Positions 1 to 9,755 are shown, numbered from the stretch's first letter. The stretch is 64,000 nt of DNA from Actinomycetota bacterium (GCA_040757835.1 JBFLWJ010000001.1:247254-311253), one strand, 5' to 3'. Numbers and translations are program-made. Notes: generated by a model from the sequence alone, not told the origin.

Positions 1-526
1 GCCGACCATCGCCATCGGCCAGGGCATCTCGGTGACGCCGCTGCAGCTGGCGGTGATAACCGGGGCGGTGGCCAACGGCGGCACCAGGGTGACCCCCCAT
101 TTCCTGCTGCGTAAGATAGGCACGGACATGAGCTCGGAGGGCTACGAGGTGCGCGAGGGGGAGAGGGTCATCTCCGAGAACGGCGCTGCCTCTCTCCGTT
201 ACATCCTGCAGGAAGTGGTGAGGATTGGGACCGGCACCCGCGCCGCCATGACCCTTTACAACTGCGCCGGCAAGACGGGCACGGCCATGAAACCTGACCC
301 CACCGGCGGCTACCGCGAGGCCTACATCGCCACCTTTGCCGGGTTCGCCCCCAGCGAGGACCCTGCCCTGGTGGCGGTGATAACCCTGGACGAGCCGGGG
401 ACGGTCTACGGCGGCCTGGCCTCGGCGCCGTGCTTCTCGCAGGTGATGGAGTTCGCGCTGCAGCGCCTGGAAGTGCCCCCGAGCATGGAGAAGGTCAACA
501 CCAAGGACAGGGTGGTGCAGCAATGA
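1..526 (+). CDS. ftsI: Penicillin-binding protein / FtsI transpeptidase, C-terminal part (5' truncated by window edge)
   Basis: The reading frame is open from base 2, so the start lies outside the window; about 174 C-terminal residues are present. The KTGT box of the serine transpeptidase domain (bases 271-282) is visible, and an upstream GQGISVTPLQ segment is typical of class B PBPs. The protein cross-links peptidoglycan outside the membrane; its place directly before murE in a dcw cluster points to the septal enzyme FtsI. The stop TGA overlaps the murE ATG (ATGA), implying translational coupling. A spore or elongation PBP2 paralogue cannot be fully excluded from the C-terminus alone. Confidence 0.9.
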   Translation, partial: PTIAIGQGISVTPLQLAVITGAVANGGTRVTPHFLLRKIGTDMSSEGYEVREGERVISENGAASLRYILQEVVRIGTGTRAAMTLYNCAGKTGTAMKPDPTGGYREAYIATFAGFAPSEDPALVAVITLDEPGTVYGGLASAPCFSQVMEFALQRLEVPPSMEKVNTKDRVVQQ

Positions 527-2016
527 GGCTGCTGGAGCTGGTTGAGGGACTGGATATGCTGCGCCGCGAGGGCGGAGATGCCGAGGTGACCGGCATCGCC
601 TACCACTCCCAGCGGGTGCGGGCGGGAGACCTCTTCGTGGCGGTGCCCGGCCACGTCACCGACGGTCATCTATATATAAAGGAGGCCCTTTCGCGAGGCG
701 CGGCGGCCCTGTTGGTCGCGGAAGGATGGGACGGCGGCGATACCGTCCCCGCCGGGTTCCCGCTACTGAGGGCGGGCGACACCCGCCTGGCCATGGCGCT
801 CTTGAGCGACCGCTTCTGGGGGCACCCCAGCGGCAGGCTGAAGCTGGTGGGGATCACCGGCACCAACGGCAAGACCACCACCGCCCACCTGGTGGAGGCG
901 GCGGCTTCCCGGGCGGGCATGGTCTCCGGGCTCATCGGCACGGTGGTCTACCGCGTGGCCGGGCGTGACCTGCCAGTGGGACGTACCACGCCGGAATCCG
1001 CCGACCTGCAGGAGATACTGGCCGCCATGGCCGGAGAGGGATGCGAGGTGGCGAGCATGGAGGTATCTTCCCATGCACTTGCCCTGCGCCGTGTGGACGG
1101 TTGCGACTTCGAGGTGGCGGTCTTTACCAACCTCAGCCAGGACCACCTGGATTTCCACACGGACATGGAAGACTATTTCCGCGCCAAGGAGAGGCTGTTC
1201 TTGCCGCGTTCGCGGGGAGGCCTGGAGGCGCGCGCGGCGGTGATAAACGCCGATGACCCGTACGGCGGCCGGCTCGCCGCCGTCTCGACCGGCAGGGTAC
1301 TCACCTACGGCACTCTCCCCGGGGCCGGACTGCGGGGGACGCTGCTGGAGGCGGGGCTGAAGAGGAGCCGGGTCGAGGTGGAATACGAAGGCGGGCGACA
1401 CGTGGGGGAGACCGCCCTCACCGGCCGCTTCAACCTCTACAACATACTGGCTTCCATGGGGACCTGCATCATGCTGGGGATGGAGGCTGGGCCGTCCCTG
1501 GAGAGCATACTGTCCCAGCCAGGCGTGGCCGGCAGGTTCCAGGCGGTGGAGGAGGGACAGGACTTCGCGGTCCTGGTGGACTACGCCCACACCCCGGATT
1601 CGCTGCGCCGCGTTCTCGAGGCGGCGAGGGAGACGACACATGCCCGGGTCATCGCCGTTTTCGGCTGCGGTGGCGACCGCGACCGCGGAAAGCGTCCCCT
1701 CATGGGAGAGATAGCGGTGACGGCGGCGGACGCGGTCTTTATCACTTCCGACAACCCGCGCAGCGAGGACCCCATGGCCATCATCGCGGAGATCGAGGCG
1801 GGGGCGAAAGCCGTGGCGGCGGGCTCACCATATGAGGTCGTCGCCGACAGGCGCGCGGCCATAGCGGCGGCCATAGCCGCGGCTGCGGCCGGCGACGTGG
1901 TGGTCATCGCGGGCAAGGGCCACGAGAAGGGGCAGATCTTCGCGGACCGCGTGGTCCCCTTCGACGACGTTGAGGAGGCCAGGGTTGCCCTGAGAAGGAG
2001 GATGAGGCAACGATGA
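523..2016 (+). CDS. murE: UDP-N-acetylmuramoyl-tripeptide synthetase MurE
   Basis: 497 residues. It adds the third residue of the stem peptide to UDP-MurNAc-L-Ala-D-Glu in the cytoplasm. The ATP-binding GTNGKTTT motif lies near residue 112, and a DNPR motif near residue 410 is the established signature for meso-diaminopimelate selectivity rather than lysine. I place the start at ATG 523, which overlaps the ftsI stop; the frame is open further upstream but only within ftsI. Length and domain order (N-terminal UDP-binding, central ATPase, C-terminal ligase domain) are normal. The stop overlaps murF by ATGA. Confidence 0.95.
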   Translation: MRLLELVEGLDMLRREGGDAEVTGIAYHSQRVRAGDLFVAVPGHVTDGHLYIKEALSRGAAALLVAEGWDGGDTVPAGFPLLRAGDTRLAMALLSDRFWGHPSGRLKLVGITGTNGKTTTAHLVEAAASRAGMVSGLIGTVVYRVAGRDLPVGRTTPESADLQEILAAMAGEGCEVASMEVSSHALALRRVDGCDFEVAVFTNLSQDHLDFHTDMEDYFRAKERLFLPRSRGGLEARAAVINADDPYGGRLAAVSTGRVLTYGTLPGAGLRGTLLEAGLKRSRVEVEYEGGRHVGETALTGRFNLYNILASMGTCIMLGMEAGPSLESILSQPGVAGRFQAVEEGQDFAVLVDYAHTPDSLRRVLEAARETTHARVIAVFGCGGDRDRGKRPLMGEIAVTAADAVFITSDNPRSEDPMAIIAEIEAGAKAVAAGSPYEVVADRRAAIAAAIAAAAAGDVVVIAGKGHEKGQIFADRVVPFDDVEEARVALRRRMRQR

Positions 2017-3413
2017 TCCCCATGCACGCGGACGAGATAGCGCGCGCGGCCGGAGCCGTGCTGCTGCCGGAGGGTGGAAGGCCGGCACGGCCCATATCCC
2101 GGGTGAGCACCGACACGCGCACCCTGGAGAGGGGGGCCCTGTTCATAGCCCTGAAGGGAGAGCGCTTCGACGCCCACGACTACCTGGACAGGGCCCTGGA
2201 GAAGGGGGCGGCGGCGCTGCTGGTCGCGCGCATATCCCCCGAGTTCCTGCGCATGGCGCGCGAGCGGGGGGCGGCGGTGCTGCGCGCACGCGGAACCGTG
2301 GCCGCCATGACCAGGTTGGCGGCATGGCAGCGCGGGTTGAGCACGGCGCGGGTGGTGGCGGTCACCGGCTCGACCGGCAAGACCCTGAGCAAGGATTTCA
2401 TGGCGTCGGTCCTGGCACGGGCAGGCAGGACGGTCTCCTCCCAGGGCAGCTTCAACAACGAGATCGGGGTTCCCCTCACCCTGCTGTCCCTGCGCAAAGA
2501 CACTTCTTTCCTGGTGCTGGAGATGGGCTCGCGGGGGAAAGGGCACATCGCGGAGCTGTGCGCGTTCGCGCGGCCGGAGGTGGGAGTGGTGACCAATATC
2601 GGGTGGACGCACATGCAGTTCTTCCGCACCCGCGACAACCTGGCCCGTGCGAAAGGGGAACTCCTGCAGTCCCTGCCCCGCCGTGGCAGGGCGGTGATCA
2701 ACGCCGACGACGAATATGCCAAGTTCCTGCGCGGCCTCAGCCCGTGCCCGGTGGTCACCTTCGGGTACTCGCGCGCCGCCGACCTGCGGGCGGAGGACGT
2801 GCTTGTGGATAAATATGGGAAGGTAGTCTTCACCCTGAGGTCGAAAGGAGGTGGTGTGAAGAAAATCGCTGTGCCGTTGCCCGGCCGCCACAACGTGGAG
2901 AACGCGCTGGCGGCCGCGGCAGTAGGAAAGATCATGGGGGTTGACATGGAAAGCATCGCCGAGGGGATAGCCATGGCGGATACGACAGCATGGAGGATGG
3001 AGATGATCAGGAAACCGGAGGAGATCACCATCATCAACGACGCCTACAACGCCAACCCCGTGTCCATGCGCTCCGCCCTGATGGCCCTGGGAGAGATCTC
3101 TCGCCAGAAGAGGGCCATAGCCGTACTGGGCGACATGGGGGAACTGGGACCGGTATCGGAGAAGGCGCACCAGGAAGTGGGGAAGCAGGCCGTCGACTAC
3201 GGCACCGATATCCTTATCACCGTGGGCAGGAAATCCCGTAAGACCGCCCAGGCGGCGCGGGAGAAGGGCCTGCCGCGGGGCAGCGTCTTCACCACCGACG
3301 GCGTGGACAAGGCGGCGGAGATACTGCGCGCCATCATCGAGCCGGGAGACGTCGTCCTCATCAAGGGTTCGCGCTTCCTGGGCCTGGAGAGGCTGGTGGA
3401 CCTGGTGGCGTAG
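2013..3413 (+). CDS. murF: UDP-N-acetylmuramoyl-tripeptide--D-alanyl-D-alanine ligase MurF
   Basis: 466 residues. It joins D-Ala-D-Ala to the UDP-MurNAc-tripeptide, completing the cytoplasmic precursor. The P-loop reads GSTGKTLSK (around residue 117), where most Mur ligases have Thr or Ser directly after GKT; here it is Leu followed by Ser. The NDAYNANP motif of the C-terminal half is intact. The start ATG overlaps the murE stop. A 74-bp gap with its own strong ribosome binding site separates it from mraY. Confidence 0.95.
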   Translation: MIPMHADEIARAAGAVLLPEGGRPARPISRVSTDTRTLERGALFIALKGERFDAHDYLDRALEKGAAALLVARISPEFLRMARERGAAVLRARGTVAAMTRLAAWQRGLSTARVVAVTGSTGKTLSKDFMASVLARAGRTVSSQGSFNNEIGVPLTLLSLRKDTSFLVLEMGSRGKGHIAELCAFARPEVGVVTNIGWTHMQFFRTRDNLARAKGELLQSLPRRGRAVINADDEYAKFLRGLSPCPVVTFGYSRAADLRAEDVLVDKYGKVVFTLRSKGGGVKKIAVPLPGRHNVENALAAAAVGKIMGVDMESIAEGIAMADTTAWRMEMIRKPEEITIINDAYNANPVSMRSALMALGEISRQKRAIAVLGDMGELGPVSEKAHQEVGKQAVDYGTDILITVGRKSRKTAQAAREKGLPRGSVFTTDGVDKAAEILRAIIEPGDVVLIKGSRFLGLERLVDLVA

Positions 3414-3487
3414 TCGCGGTTGACTTAGAATGGTCGCTTGAGGGACCGGGGGTACCGGTCTCCTGACCGGCAAGGAGGAAGATACCC

Positions 3488-4507
3488 TTGCTGAGGGTAC
3501 TGGCCGCGTTATTGACTGGCCTTATCATCTGCATATTCGGCATGCCCCTGCTCATCGGCTGGCTGCGCAGGCGGGGCATCGGGCAGTTCATCCGCGAGGA
3601 CGGGCCCCAGGCCCACCTGGCGAAACAGGGCACTCCCACCATGGGAGGCGTGCTCATCGTCCTCGGTGCGCTGGTGGGCTTCCTGGCTTGGGCGCAGCAG
3701 CTGGAGGCGGGCACGGGGTTCGCCCTGGGGCTGGCCCTGCTCTGCGGCGGGCTGCTGGGTTTTGCCGACGACTACACCAAGTTGCGCTACGCGCGATCCC
3801 TGGGCCTCAAGGGGCGCACCAAGCTGCTGTGGCAGCTGGCCTTGTCCATCGCCCTGGCCTACCTGGCCACGCAGCACTTCGGGGTGGACACCAAGCTCTA
3901 CTGGTTCCGCTCGGATGCGGTCATCTGCGACCTCGGCCCCTTGTACTACCTGCTCGTCTTCATCATGATCATCGGGGCCTCCAACGCGGTGAACCTCACC
4001 GATGGACTGGACGGCCTGGCGTCGGGGACGGCCATGCTGGTATTGACCGCGTACATCCTCATCGCTTTCACGCAATTCCGCAACCACCAGTACCTCTATT
4101 ATCACGTGCAGGGCTCGCTGGACATCGCCATCTTCTGCGGGGCGCTCATGGGCAGCTGCATCGGTTTTCTGTGGTGGAACTCGCCGCCGGCGTATATCTT
4201 CATGGGGGACACGGGTTCCCTGGCCCTGGGCTGCAGCCTGGCCACGGTGGCCATACTCTCCAAGACCGAACTGCTGCTGGTGGTCCTGGGCGGCCTCTTC
4301 GTCCTCGAGACCCTATCCGTCGCCATCCAGGTGCTGGTGTACAAGGCCACGCGCAAGAGGGTCTTCCGCATGGCGCCGCTGCACCACCATTTCGAACTCA
4401 AGGGGTGGTCGGAAGTGACCACGCTCATCAGGTTCTGGGTGGTGGCGGGGTCTTTTGTCGGAGTCGGCTTCATACTTTTCTATATAAATTATGTGGGGGG
4501 CAAGTAG
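3488..4507 (+). CDS. mraY: Phospho-N-acetylmuramoyl-pentapeptide transferase MraY
   Basis: 339 residues, an integral membrane enzyme with about ten hydrophobic segments. It transfers phospho-MurNAc-pentapeptide to undecaprenyl phosphate, making lipid I. Visible signatures are the DDYTK aspartate pair after the second membrane segment, NLTDGLDGLA, and the C-terminal HHHFE cluster. Translation probably starts at TTG 3488, preceded by AAGGAGGAAG at a good distance. The stop TAG overlaps the GTG of murD. Confidence 0.95.
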   Translation: MLRVLAALLTGLIICIFGMPLLIGWLRRRGIGQFIREDGPQAHLAKQGTPTMGGVLIVLGALVGFLAWAQQLEAGTGFALGLALLCGGLLGFADDYTKLRYARSLGLKGRTKLLWQLALSIALAYLATQHFGVDTKLYWFRSDAVICDLGPLYYLLVFIMIIGASNAVNLTDGLDGLASGTAMLVLTAYILIAFTQFRNHQYLYYHVQGSLDIAIFCGALMGSCIGFLWWNSPPAYIFMGDTGSLALGCSLATVAILSKTELLLVVLGGLFVLETLSVAIQVLVYKATRKRVFRMAPLHHHFELKGWSEVTTLIRFWVVAGSFVGVGFILFYINYVGGK

Positions 4508-5949
4508 TGGAGATGGTCGAGGGGAAAAGAGCACGGGAGCTGCGGGGTATCGACACGGCACTGGTGGTCGGCCTGGGCATCTCGGGACGGGCCGCCGCGG
4601 ACCGGCTGTTGCGCGAGGGGATGAGGGTGACCGTCAACGATATCTCCACTACGGAGGATGTGCGCGAGGCGGCCGAGGTATTGCGGGAACGCGGCGCGGA
4701 GAGTGTCCTCGGCAGCCACGACCTCACCCTGCTCGACGGCGTGGACGTGGTGGTAGTGAGCCCGGGCGTGACGCCACGGCTGCCCCTGCTGCGGGAGGCC
4801 GAGGCCAGGTCCATCCCGGTTTGGAGCGAGGTCGAGCTGGCCTGGAGGCTGACCCGCGCCAGGATGGTCGCGGTCACGGGCACCAACGGCAAGACCACCA
4901 CGGTGAGCATGATCGCCTGGATCTGCAACCAGGCCGGCATGCCAGCCGTAGCCGCGGGCAATATCGGCTATCCGCTCATCACGGCGGTGGAGGAGGCGGG
5001 GGAAGGTACCCTGCTGGTGGCCGAGGTCTCCAGCTTCCAGCTCTCCCATATCGTGGAGTTCCGCCCCGCCGTCGCGGTGCTCCTGAACATAGGCGAGGAC
5101 CATTTCGACTGGCATGCGAACATGGACGAGTACGTGGCAGCGAAAGGCCGCATGTGGTTAAACCAGCACGGAGACGACATGGTGGTATGCAACCTCGACG
5201 ATGACGCATGCGCGCGGGCCGCGGCCGGTGCTCCCGTGGACGTGCTCTTCTTCTCCATGCGACCGCTCGAACAGGCGGCGGTGTTCATGAGCGGCGACAC
5301 CATGTATTTCCGCCAGCCAGGGACGTATGGCGACGGGGAGGCGGCACGGGAGATCATGCCGGCGCGGGAACTGCAGCTGCCCGGGGACCACAACCTGGAG
5401 AACGCCATGGCGGCGGCGGCGGCGGCCATCGCCCTGGGCGTCGATCCGCGGGCGGCGGGAGAAGCCCTCGCGGGCTTCCGCGCCCTTCCACACCGCCTGC
5501 AGTACCTGGGCGAGGCGGGCGGAGCGGCCTTCTACGAGGACTCAAAGGCCACCAACCCCCATGCCGCGCTGCGCGCCCTCGGCGCCTTCGCGGGGCCGCT
5601 GGTGGTCATCCTGGGTGGGAGGAACAAGGGCCTGGGATTCGACGGGCTCGCCGCGGAGCTGATACGCCGTGCGGACCTGGGCGAGGTGAGGGCGGTATAC
5701 CTCATCGGCGAGGCGGCCGGCGAGATAGCCGCCGCCTTTGGTGAAGAGAAAGAACGCGTGAAGATGATGGTGGTTCCGGGACTGGAGGATGTCTTCGCGG
5801 ACCTGCCGCGTACCGCGAGGGCCGGGGACACGGTCCTCTTCAGCCCGGCCTGCGCGTCGTTCGACCGCTACCGGGACTACGAGGAAAGAGGAAGACATTT
5901 CCAGGAGTTGTTCGCCGCGTACAGGGCGGGGGGTAGCGACGGTGGGTGA
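4507..5949 (+). CDS. murD: UDP-N-acetylmuramoyl-L-alanine--D-glutamate ligase MurD
   Basis: 480 residues from GTG 4507, which overlaps the mraY stop and follows a run of six G at a ribosome-binding distance; ATG 4513 is an alternative. It adds D-Glu to UDP-MurNAc-L-Ala. An N-terminal Rossmann-like GLGISG motif is followed by the GTNGKTTT ATP site near residue 123 and the EDSKATNPHA segment of the C-terminal domain. The frame is also open upstream through mraY, but that part is antiparalogous noise in mraY's shadow. The last bases overlap the ftsW start. Confidence 0.95.
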   Translation: MEMVEGKRARELRGIDTALVVGLGISGRAAADRLLREGMRVTVNDISTTEDVREAAEVLRERGAESVLGSHDLTLLDGVDVVVVSPGVTPRLPLLREAEARSIPVWSEVELAWRLTRARMVAVTGTNGKTTTVSMIAWICNQAGMPAVAAGNIGYPLITAVEEAGEGTLLVAEVSSFQLSHIVEFRPAVAVLLNIGEDHFDWHANMDEYVAAKGRMWLNQHGDDMVVCNLDDDACARAAAGAPVDVLFFSMRPLEQAAVFMSGDTMYFRQPGTYGDGEAAREIMPARELQLPGDHNLENAMAAAAAAIALGVDPRAAGEALAGFRALPHRLQYLGEAGGAAFYEDSKATNPHAALRALGAFAGPLVVILGGRNKGLGFDGLAAELIRRADLGEVRAVYLIGEAAGEIAAAFGEEKERVKMMVVPGLEDVFADLPRTARAGDTVLFSPACASFDRYRDYEERGRHFQELFAAYRAGGSDGG

Positions 5950-7330
5950 GCAGGCGGCGGCGAGGAAAGGGGGCGCCAGGGGCAAGGAGCCCCCGCGGGC
6001 GCTGGTGGAGGCACGGCGGAGGCAGGAGAGGAAGACGACGGCCACGCAAACCGCACCCACGCCGGCCGCGCGCGGGAACAGGACCCTGCGCGCCGTCCCG
6101 GCGGAGCGGCCGCGGCAGCTCCCTGCGGCAGGAGGACTGACGCGCAACGGATACGGCATCCTCGGCATCTCGCTGATCATGTTCCTCTACGGCATGGTGA
6201 TGATATTTTCCGCCAGCTCCGGACTTGCCCTGCACACCTACGGTTCGAGCTATTATTTCCTGGTGCGCCAGGCCATCTGGTTCGCGGTAGGGCTGGTCGC
6301 CCTGGCAGCCCTGGCCTATACCGACTATCACCGCGTGGCGGAGTTCTCCCCCGTGCTCACCGTCATCGCCCTGGCTGCCCTGGCGGCCGTGCCCTTCATC
6401 GGCACCGAGGCCTACGGCAGCAAGCGCTCCATCATCTTCGGGCCCATCGTCATACAGCCTTCGGAGGTCGCCAAGCTGGCCCTGCTGGTCTTCGCGGTCT
6501 ATATCTACAGTAAGCGCAAGGACAGGATGGACGACTGGCGCCAGATAATCATGCCCGTCCTGGCGGCGACCGCCATCGCATGCCTGCTCATCATCCTCGA
6601 GCCCGACCTGGGTACCATGCTCGTGGTGGCTATCTCCGTCTACGCGGTATTGTGGCTGGCCGGGACGCCACCGCGCAAGATGGCCGCGCTGGCGCTGCTG
6701 GGGGGATCGGCCACGCTGGTGTTCATCTTCACGTCCGCTTACCGTAAGGCGCGCTTTCTTGCCTTCCTCGACCCCTGGAGCGCCCCCCGCGAGGGAGGCT
6801 TTCACATCATCCAGTCCATGATCGCCCTGGGCTCGGGTAACGTCACCGGGCTGGGGCTGGGTATGAGCCGGCAGAAGTTCTTCTATCTTCCCAATGCCCA
6901 CACCGATTTCATCTTTTCCATCATCGGCGAGGAGGCGGGCCTCATCGGGACCCTGTCGGTATTGCTCCTCTTCGCCTGCTTCATATACCTCGGGTTCCGC
7001 ACCGCCAAGGGTGCCCCGGACAGGTTGGGGCGGCTGCTGGCCATGGGGATAACCTGTATGCTGGGGGTACAGGCCTTGATCAACATGGGAGCGGCGTCCG
7101 GCGTCCTGCCCATAACCGGTATCACGCTGCCGTTTTTCAGTTACGGGGGTTCTTCGCTGGTGATTTGCATGTGCCTTGCAGGTATACTCATAAACGTCTC
7201 CCGCCAGGAAGGCAGGGCGACCGCGGCTTACGATGGGAGGAAAGCGCGTGAACGTGGCGATATGCGGAGGAGGGACCGGAGGACATCTCCACCCCCTGCT
7301 CGCCCTGGCAGAGGAGCTCGTATCGCATGA
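5942..7330 (+). CDS. ftsW: Lipid II polymerase / cell division protein FtsW (SEDS family)
   Basis: 462 residues from GTG 5942, which overlaps the murD stop. The first ~65 residues are a hydrophilic, Arg/Lys/Ala-rich cytoplasmic extension; about ten membrane segments follow. The conserved SEDS signature is present late in the protein (GLGLGMSRQKFFYLPNAHTD and IIGEEAGLIG). The enzyme polymerises glycan strands at the septum with its partner FtsI, encoded at the left edge. The C-terminal ~28 residues, again Arg-rich, are encoded in DNA that is also the beginning of murG (83-bp overlap in another frame). Confidence 0.93.
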   Translation: MGEQAAARKGGARGKEPPRALVEARRRQERKTTATQTAPTPAARGNRTLRAVPAERPRQLPAAGGLTRNGYGILGISLIMFLYGMVMIFSASSGLALHTYGSSYYFLVRQAIWFAVGLVALAALAYTDYHRVAEFSPVLTVIALAALAAVPFIGTEAYGSKRSIIFGPIVIQPSEVAKLALLVFAVYIYSKRKDRMDDWRQIIMPVLAATAIACLLIILEPDLGTMLVVAISVYAVLWLAGTPPRKMAALALLGGSATLVFIFTSAYRKARFLAFLDPWSAPREGGFHIIQSMIALGSGNVTGLGLGMSRQKFFYLPNAHTDFIFSIIGEEAGLIGTLSVLLLFACFIYLGFRTAKGAPDRLGRLLAMGITCMLGVQALINMGAASGVLPITGITLPFFSYGGSSLVICMCLAGILINVSRQEGRATAAYDGRKARERGDMRRRDRRTSPPPARPGRGARIA

Positions 7331-8348
7331 CGGCGTGGAGGTCACGCTCTACCTGAGCCGCAAGTCCCCGTCCAGCGCCCTACTGGAAGGAAAGAGGGTC
7401 ATACCCCTCGAGGTGAGCGGCTTCGCCCGCCGCCTGGACCCCACAAACCTCAAGGCCTTCATCGCGCTTCTCAAGGCCGTCGCGGTCTGCCGCCGCGAGA
7501 TGAAGAAAGATCCCCCGGCGGTGGCTGCCGCATTTGGGGGCTATGCCAGCGTGCCCGGGGCCATCGCCGCGCTCAGCCTGCGCGTTCCCCTGGTCCTGCA
7601 CGAGCAGAACGCCATCCCCGGCATGGCCAACCGCATGCTGGCCCCGGTGGCCAGGGTAATCGCCGTCGCCTTCGGGGTGACCCTGGTCAAGCTCCCAAGA
7701 TGGAAGAAGAAGGCGGTGGTGACCGGCAACCCCCTGCTCAGGCAGGCGGCCAAGGGGTCGGTAGGGGAGGCGCTGCGGACCTTCGGCCTGGAGGCCGGGA
7801 GAAAGACCCTGGCTGTTGTGGGGGGGAGCCAGGGCGCGGGCACCCTCAACGTGGCGGTGCTCGAGGCGCTGCCCGCGTGGAGCGGCCGCCGCGACCTGCA
7901 GGTTGTCCACGCGGTGGGCAGGGACAAGTACCGGGAATTCATGGAGCAGGCGGCGAAGGTGGACAGCGGCTCCCTCGTCTACAAGCCTATAGAGTTCATA
8001 GAGCGCATGGACCTCCTCTACCTGGTAGCAGACCTGGTGGTGTGCCGCGCGGGGGCCTCGACCATCGCCGAGCTGGCCGCCGCGGCGTGCGCGTCGCTCC
8101 TGGTGCCCTATCCTTACGCCACCGCGGCACACCAGGACGCCAACGCCGAGGTCCTCGCCAGCGTGGGCGCAGCGGTGGTGGTGGAGGACCGGCAGCTGGA
8201 CGGGGACCGTCTAAGCGTGGAGGTGGACGCGCTGTTGGGAGACGTGGAGAGGCTGCGGTGCATGCGCGAAGCGGCGGGAAAGGTGGGAATACCGGACGCC
8301 GCGGCCCGTCTGGCTGGACTGGTACTGGCGCAGACCCGGGAGGCATGA
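7248..8348 (+). CDS. murG: UDP-N-acetylglucosamine--lipid I GlcNAc transferase MurG
   Basis: 366 residues. It adds GlcNAc to lipid I on the inner membrane face, giving lipid II. The GGGTGGHLHP N-terminal nucleotide-sugar motif, a second glycine motif (GGSQGAG) and the C-terminal AGASTIAELA donor site are all seen. I choose GTG 7248 because GGGAGG lies seven bases upstream and the protein then starts where MurG normally does; ATG 7233 would add five residues. The start lies 83 bp inside ftsW. The TGA is followed at once by the murC GTG. Confidence 0.94.
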   Translation: MNVAICGGGTGGHLHPLLALAEELVSHDGVEVTLYLSRKSPSSALLEGKRVIPLEVSGFARRLDPTNLKAFIALLKAVAVCRREMKKDPPAVAAAFGGYASVPGAIAALSLRVPLVLHEQNAIPGMANRMLAPVARVIAVAFGVTLVKLPRWKKKAVVTGNPLLRQAAKGSVGEALRTFGLEAGRKTLAVVGGSQGAGTLNVAVLEALPAWSGRRDLQVVHAVGRDKYREFMEQAAKVDSGSLVYKPIEFIERMDLLYLVADLVVCRAGASTIAELAAAACASLLVPYPYATAAHQDANAEVLASVGAAVVVEDRQLDGDRLSVEVDALLGDVERLRCMREAAGKVGIPDAAARLAGLVLAQTREA

Positions 8349-9752
8349 GTGGAAGGAAACGAGAAGATACACTTCGTGGGCATCGGCGGCGCGGGCATGA
8401 GCGCCATCGCCGTGGTGCTCCTTGCGAGGGGCATACAGGTGAGCGGCTCAGACCTCAAGGAGTCGCGGAACACCCGGCGCCTGCAGCAGATGGGGGCGCT
8501 GATCCATATAGGCCACCACGCTGAGAACGTGGACGATGCCGACCTCGTGGTCGCCTCGTCGGCCATACCGGAGAGGAACCGCGAGATCGCACGGGCGCGC
8601 GAACTGGGGCTGGAGATCATCCCCCGTGCGGCCATGCTCAACATGATCATGGAGGAGGGAAGGGGCATCGCGGTGGCCGGCACCCACGGCAAGACCACCA
8701 CCACGTCGATGATCGCCATGATCATGCGCGAGGCTGGGCTGGATCCCACCTACGTGATAGGGGGTGAGCTCAACGATGTGGGCAGTGGAGCCCATGCCGG
8801 CAGCGGCGGGTATGTCATCGCCGAGGCCGACGAGAGCGACGGGTCCTTTCTTTTCCTGCGGCCCTGGGCGGAGGTGATAACCAATATCGAGGAGGACCAC
8901 CTCGACTTCTTCCACGACGAATCGGAGGTACGCGATTACTTCCAGCGCTTCGTCTCCCTGCTGCCACAGGACGGGCTGCTGGTGTATGCGGGTGACGACC
9001 CCGGTGCCGCTTCACTGCGGCGCCAGGGGCCGGGCCGTGCGGTGTCCTTCGGGGAAGGCGAGGACAACGATTTTCGCAGTGAGGGTGTAGAGCTGTCCCC
9101 AGATGGAAGCTCTTTCCGGGTCAGCCACTGCGGCCGGAGCCTGGGGCGGGTAGACCTGGGCATACCGGGAGAGCACAACGTGCGCAACGCCATGGCCGCC
9201 CTGGCGCTCACCCTGACCATAGGGGTGGATTTCGAGGTAGCGGCACGGGCGCTGGAGGGATTCCGGGGCGTCCAGCGGCGCTACCAGAACATGGGCGAGG
9301 TGGCGGGGATCAGGCTGGTCGACGATTATGCCCACCATCCTACGGAAGTGATGACCACGCTCAAGGCGGCGGCCATGGAAGGGGCACGCCGCCTGGTGTG
9401 CATCTTCCAGCCCCACCGTTACTCTCGCACCGCCGCCATGTGGCAGGGTTTCGGCGATGCGCTGCTCCTGGCGGACCTGGTGATAGTCACGGACGTCTAT
9501 GCGGCGGGAGAGGACCCGCTCCCGGGCGTCAACGGAAAACTGATCGTCAATGCCATCCTGGAGGCCGATCCGGCAAAGCAGGTCGTGTACATCCCCAGGC
9601 GTTCGCAGCTGGGGAGCGCGGCGGCCTCGTTTCTGCACGGAGGAGACCTGGTCCTGACCATGGGGGCCGGGGACATCACCCAGTGCGCCGCGGAGATCGC
9701 CGGCATCCTGGACAGGGAGAGCGAAGGGCCCTGCGGGCCGGGGGAGAGTTGA
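8349..9752 (+). CDS. murC: UDP-N-acetylmuramate--L-alanine ligase MurC
   Basis: 467 residues from GTG 8349. It attaches the first stem residue, L-Ala, to UDP-MurNAc. The N-terminal GIGGAGMS motif, the ATP-binding GTHGKTTTT motif near residue 111 and the YAHHPTE segment (bases 9328-9348) are typical of MurC. The order murG-murC-murB-ddl-ftsQ-ftsZ matches dcw clusters of Gram-positive bacteria. Confidence 0.95.
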   Translation: MEGNEKIHFVGIGGAGMSAIAVVLLARGIQVSGSDLKESRNTRRLQQMGALIHIGHHAENVDDADLVVASSAIPERNREIARARELGLEIIPRAAMLNMIMEEGRGIAVAGTHGKTTTTSMIAMIMREAGLDPTYVIGGELNDVGSGAHAGSGGYVIAEADESDGSFLFLRPWAEVITNIEEDHLDFFHDESEVRDYFQRFVSLLPQDGLLVYAGDDPGAASLRRQGPGRAVSFGEGEDNDFRSEGVELSPDGSSFRVSHCGRSLGRVDLGIPGEHNVRNAMAALALTLTIGVDFEVAARALEGFRGVQRRYQNMGEVAGIRLVDDYAHHPTEVMTTLKAAAMEGARRLVCIFQPHRYSRTAAMWQGFGDALLLADLVIVTDVYAAGEDPLPGVNGKLIVNAILEADPAKQVVYIPRRSQLGSAAASFLHGGDLVLTMGAGDITQCAAEIAGILDRESEGPCGPGES

Positions 9753-9755
9753 GCG

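Noticed and set aside
1581-3473. A 630-codon minus-strand frame opposite murE and murF
   Set aside because: Composition is a codon-bias artefact and murE/murF are certain.
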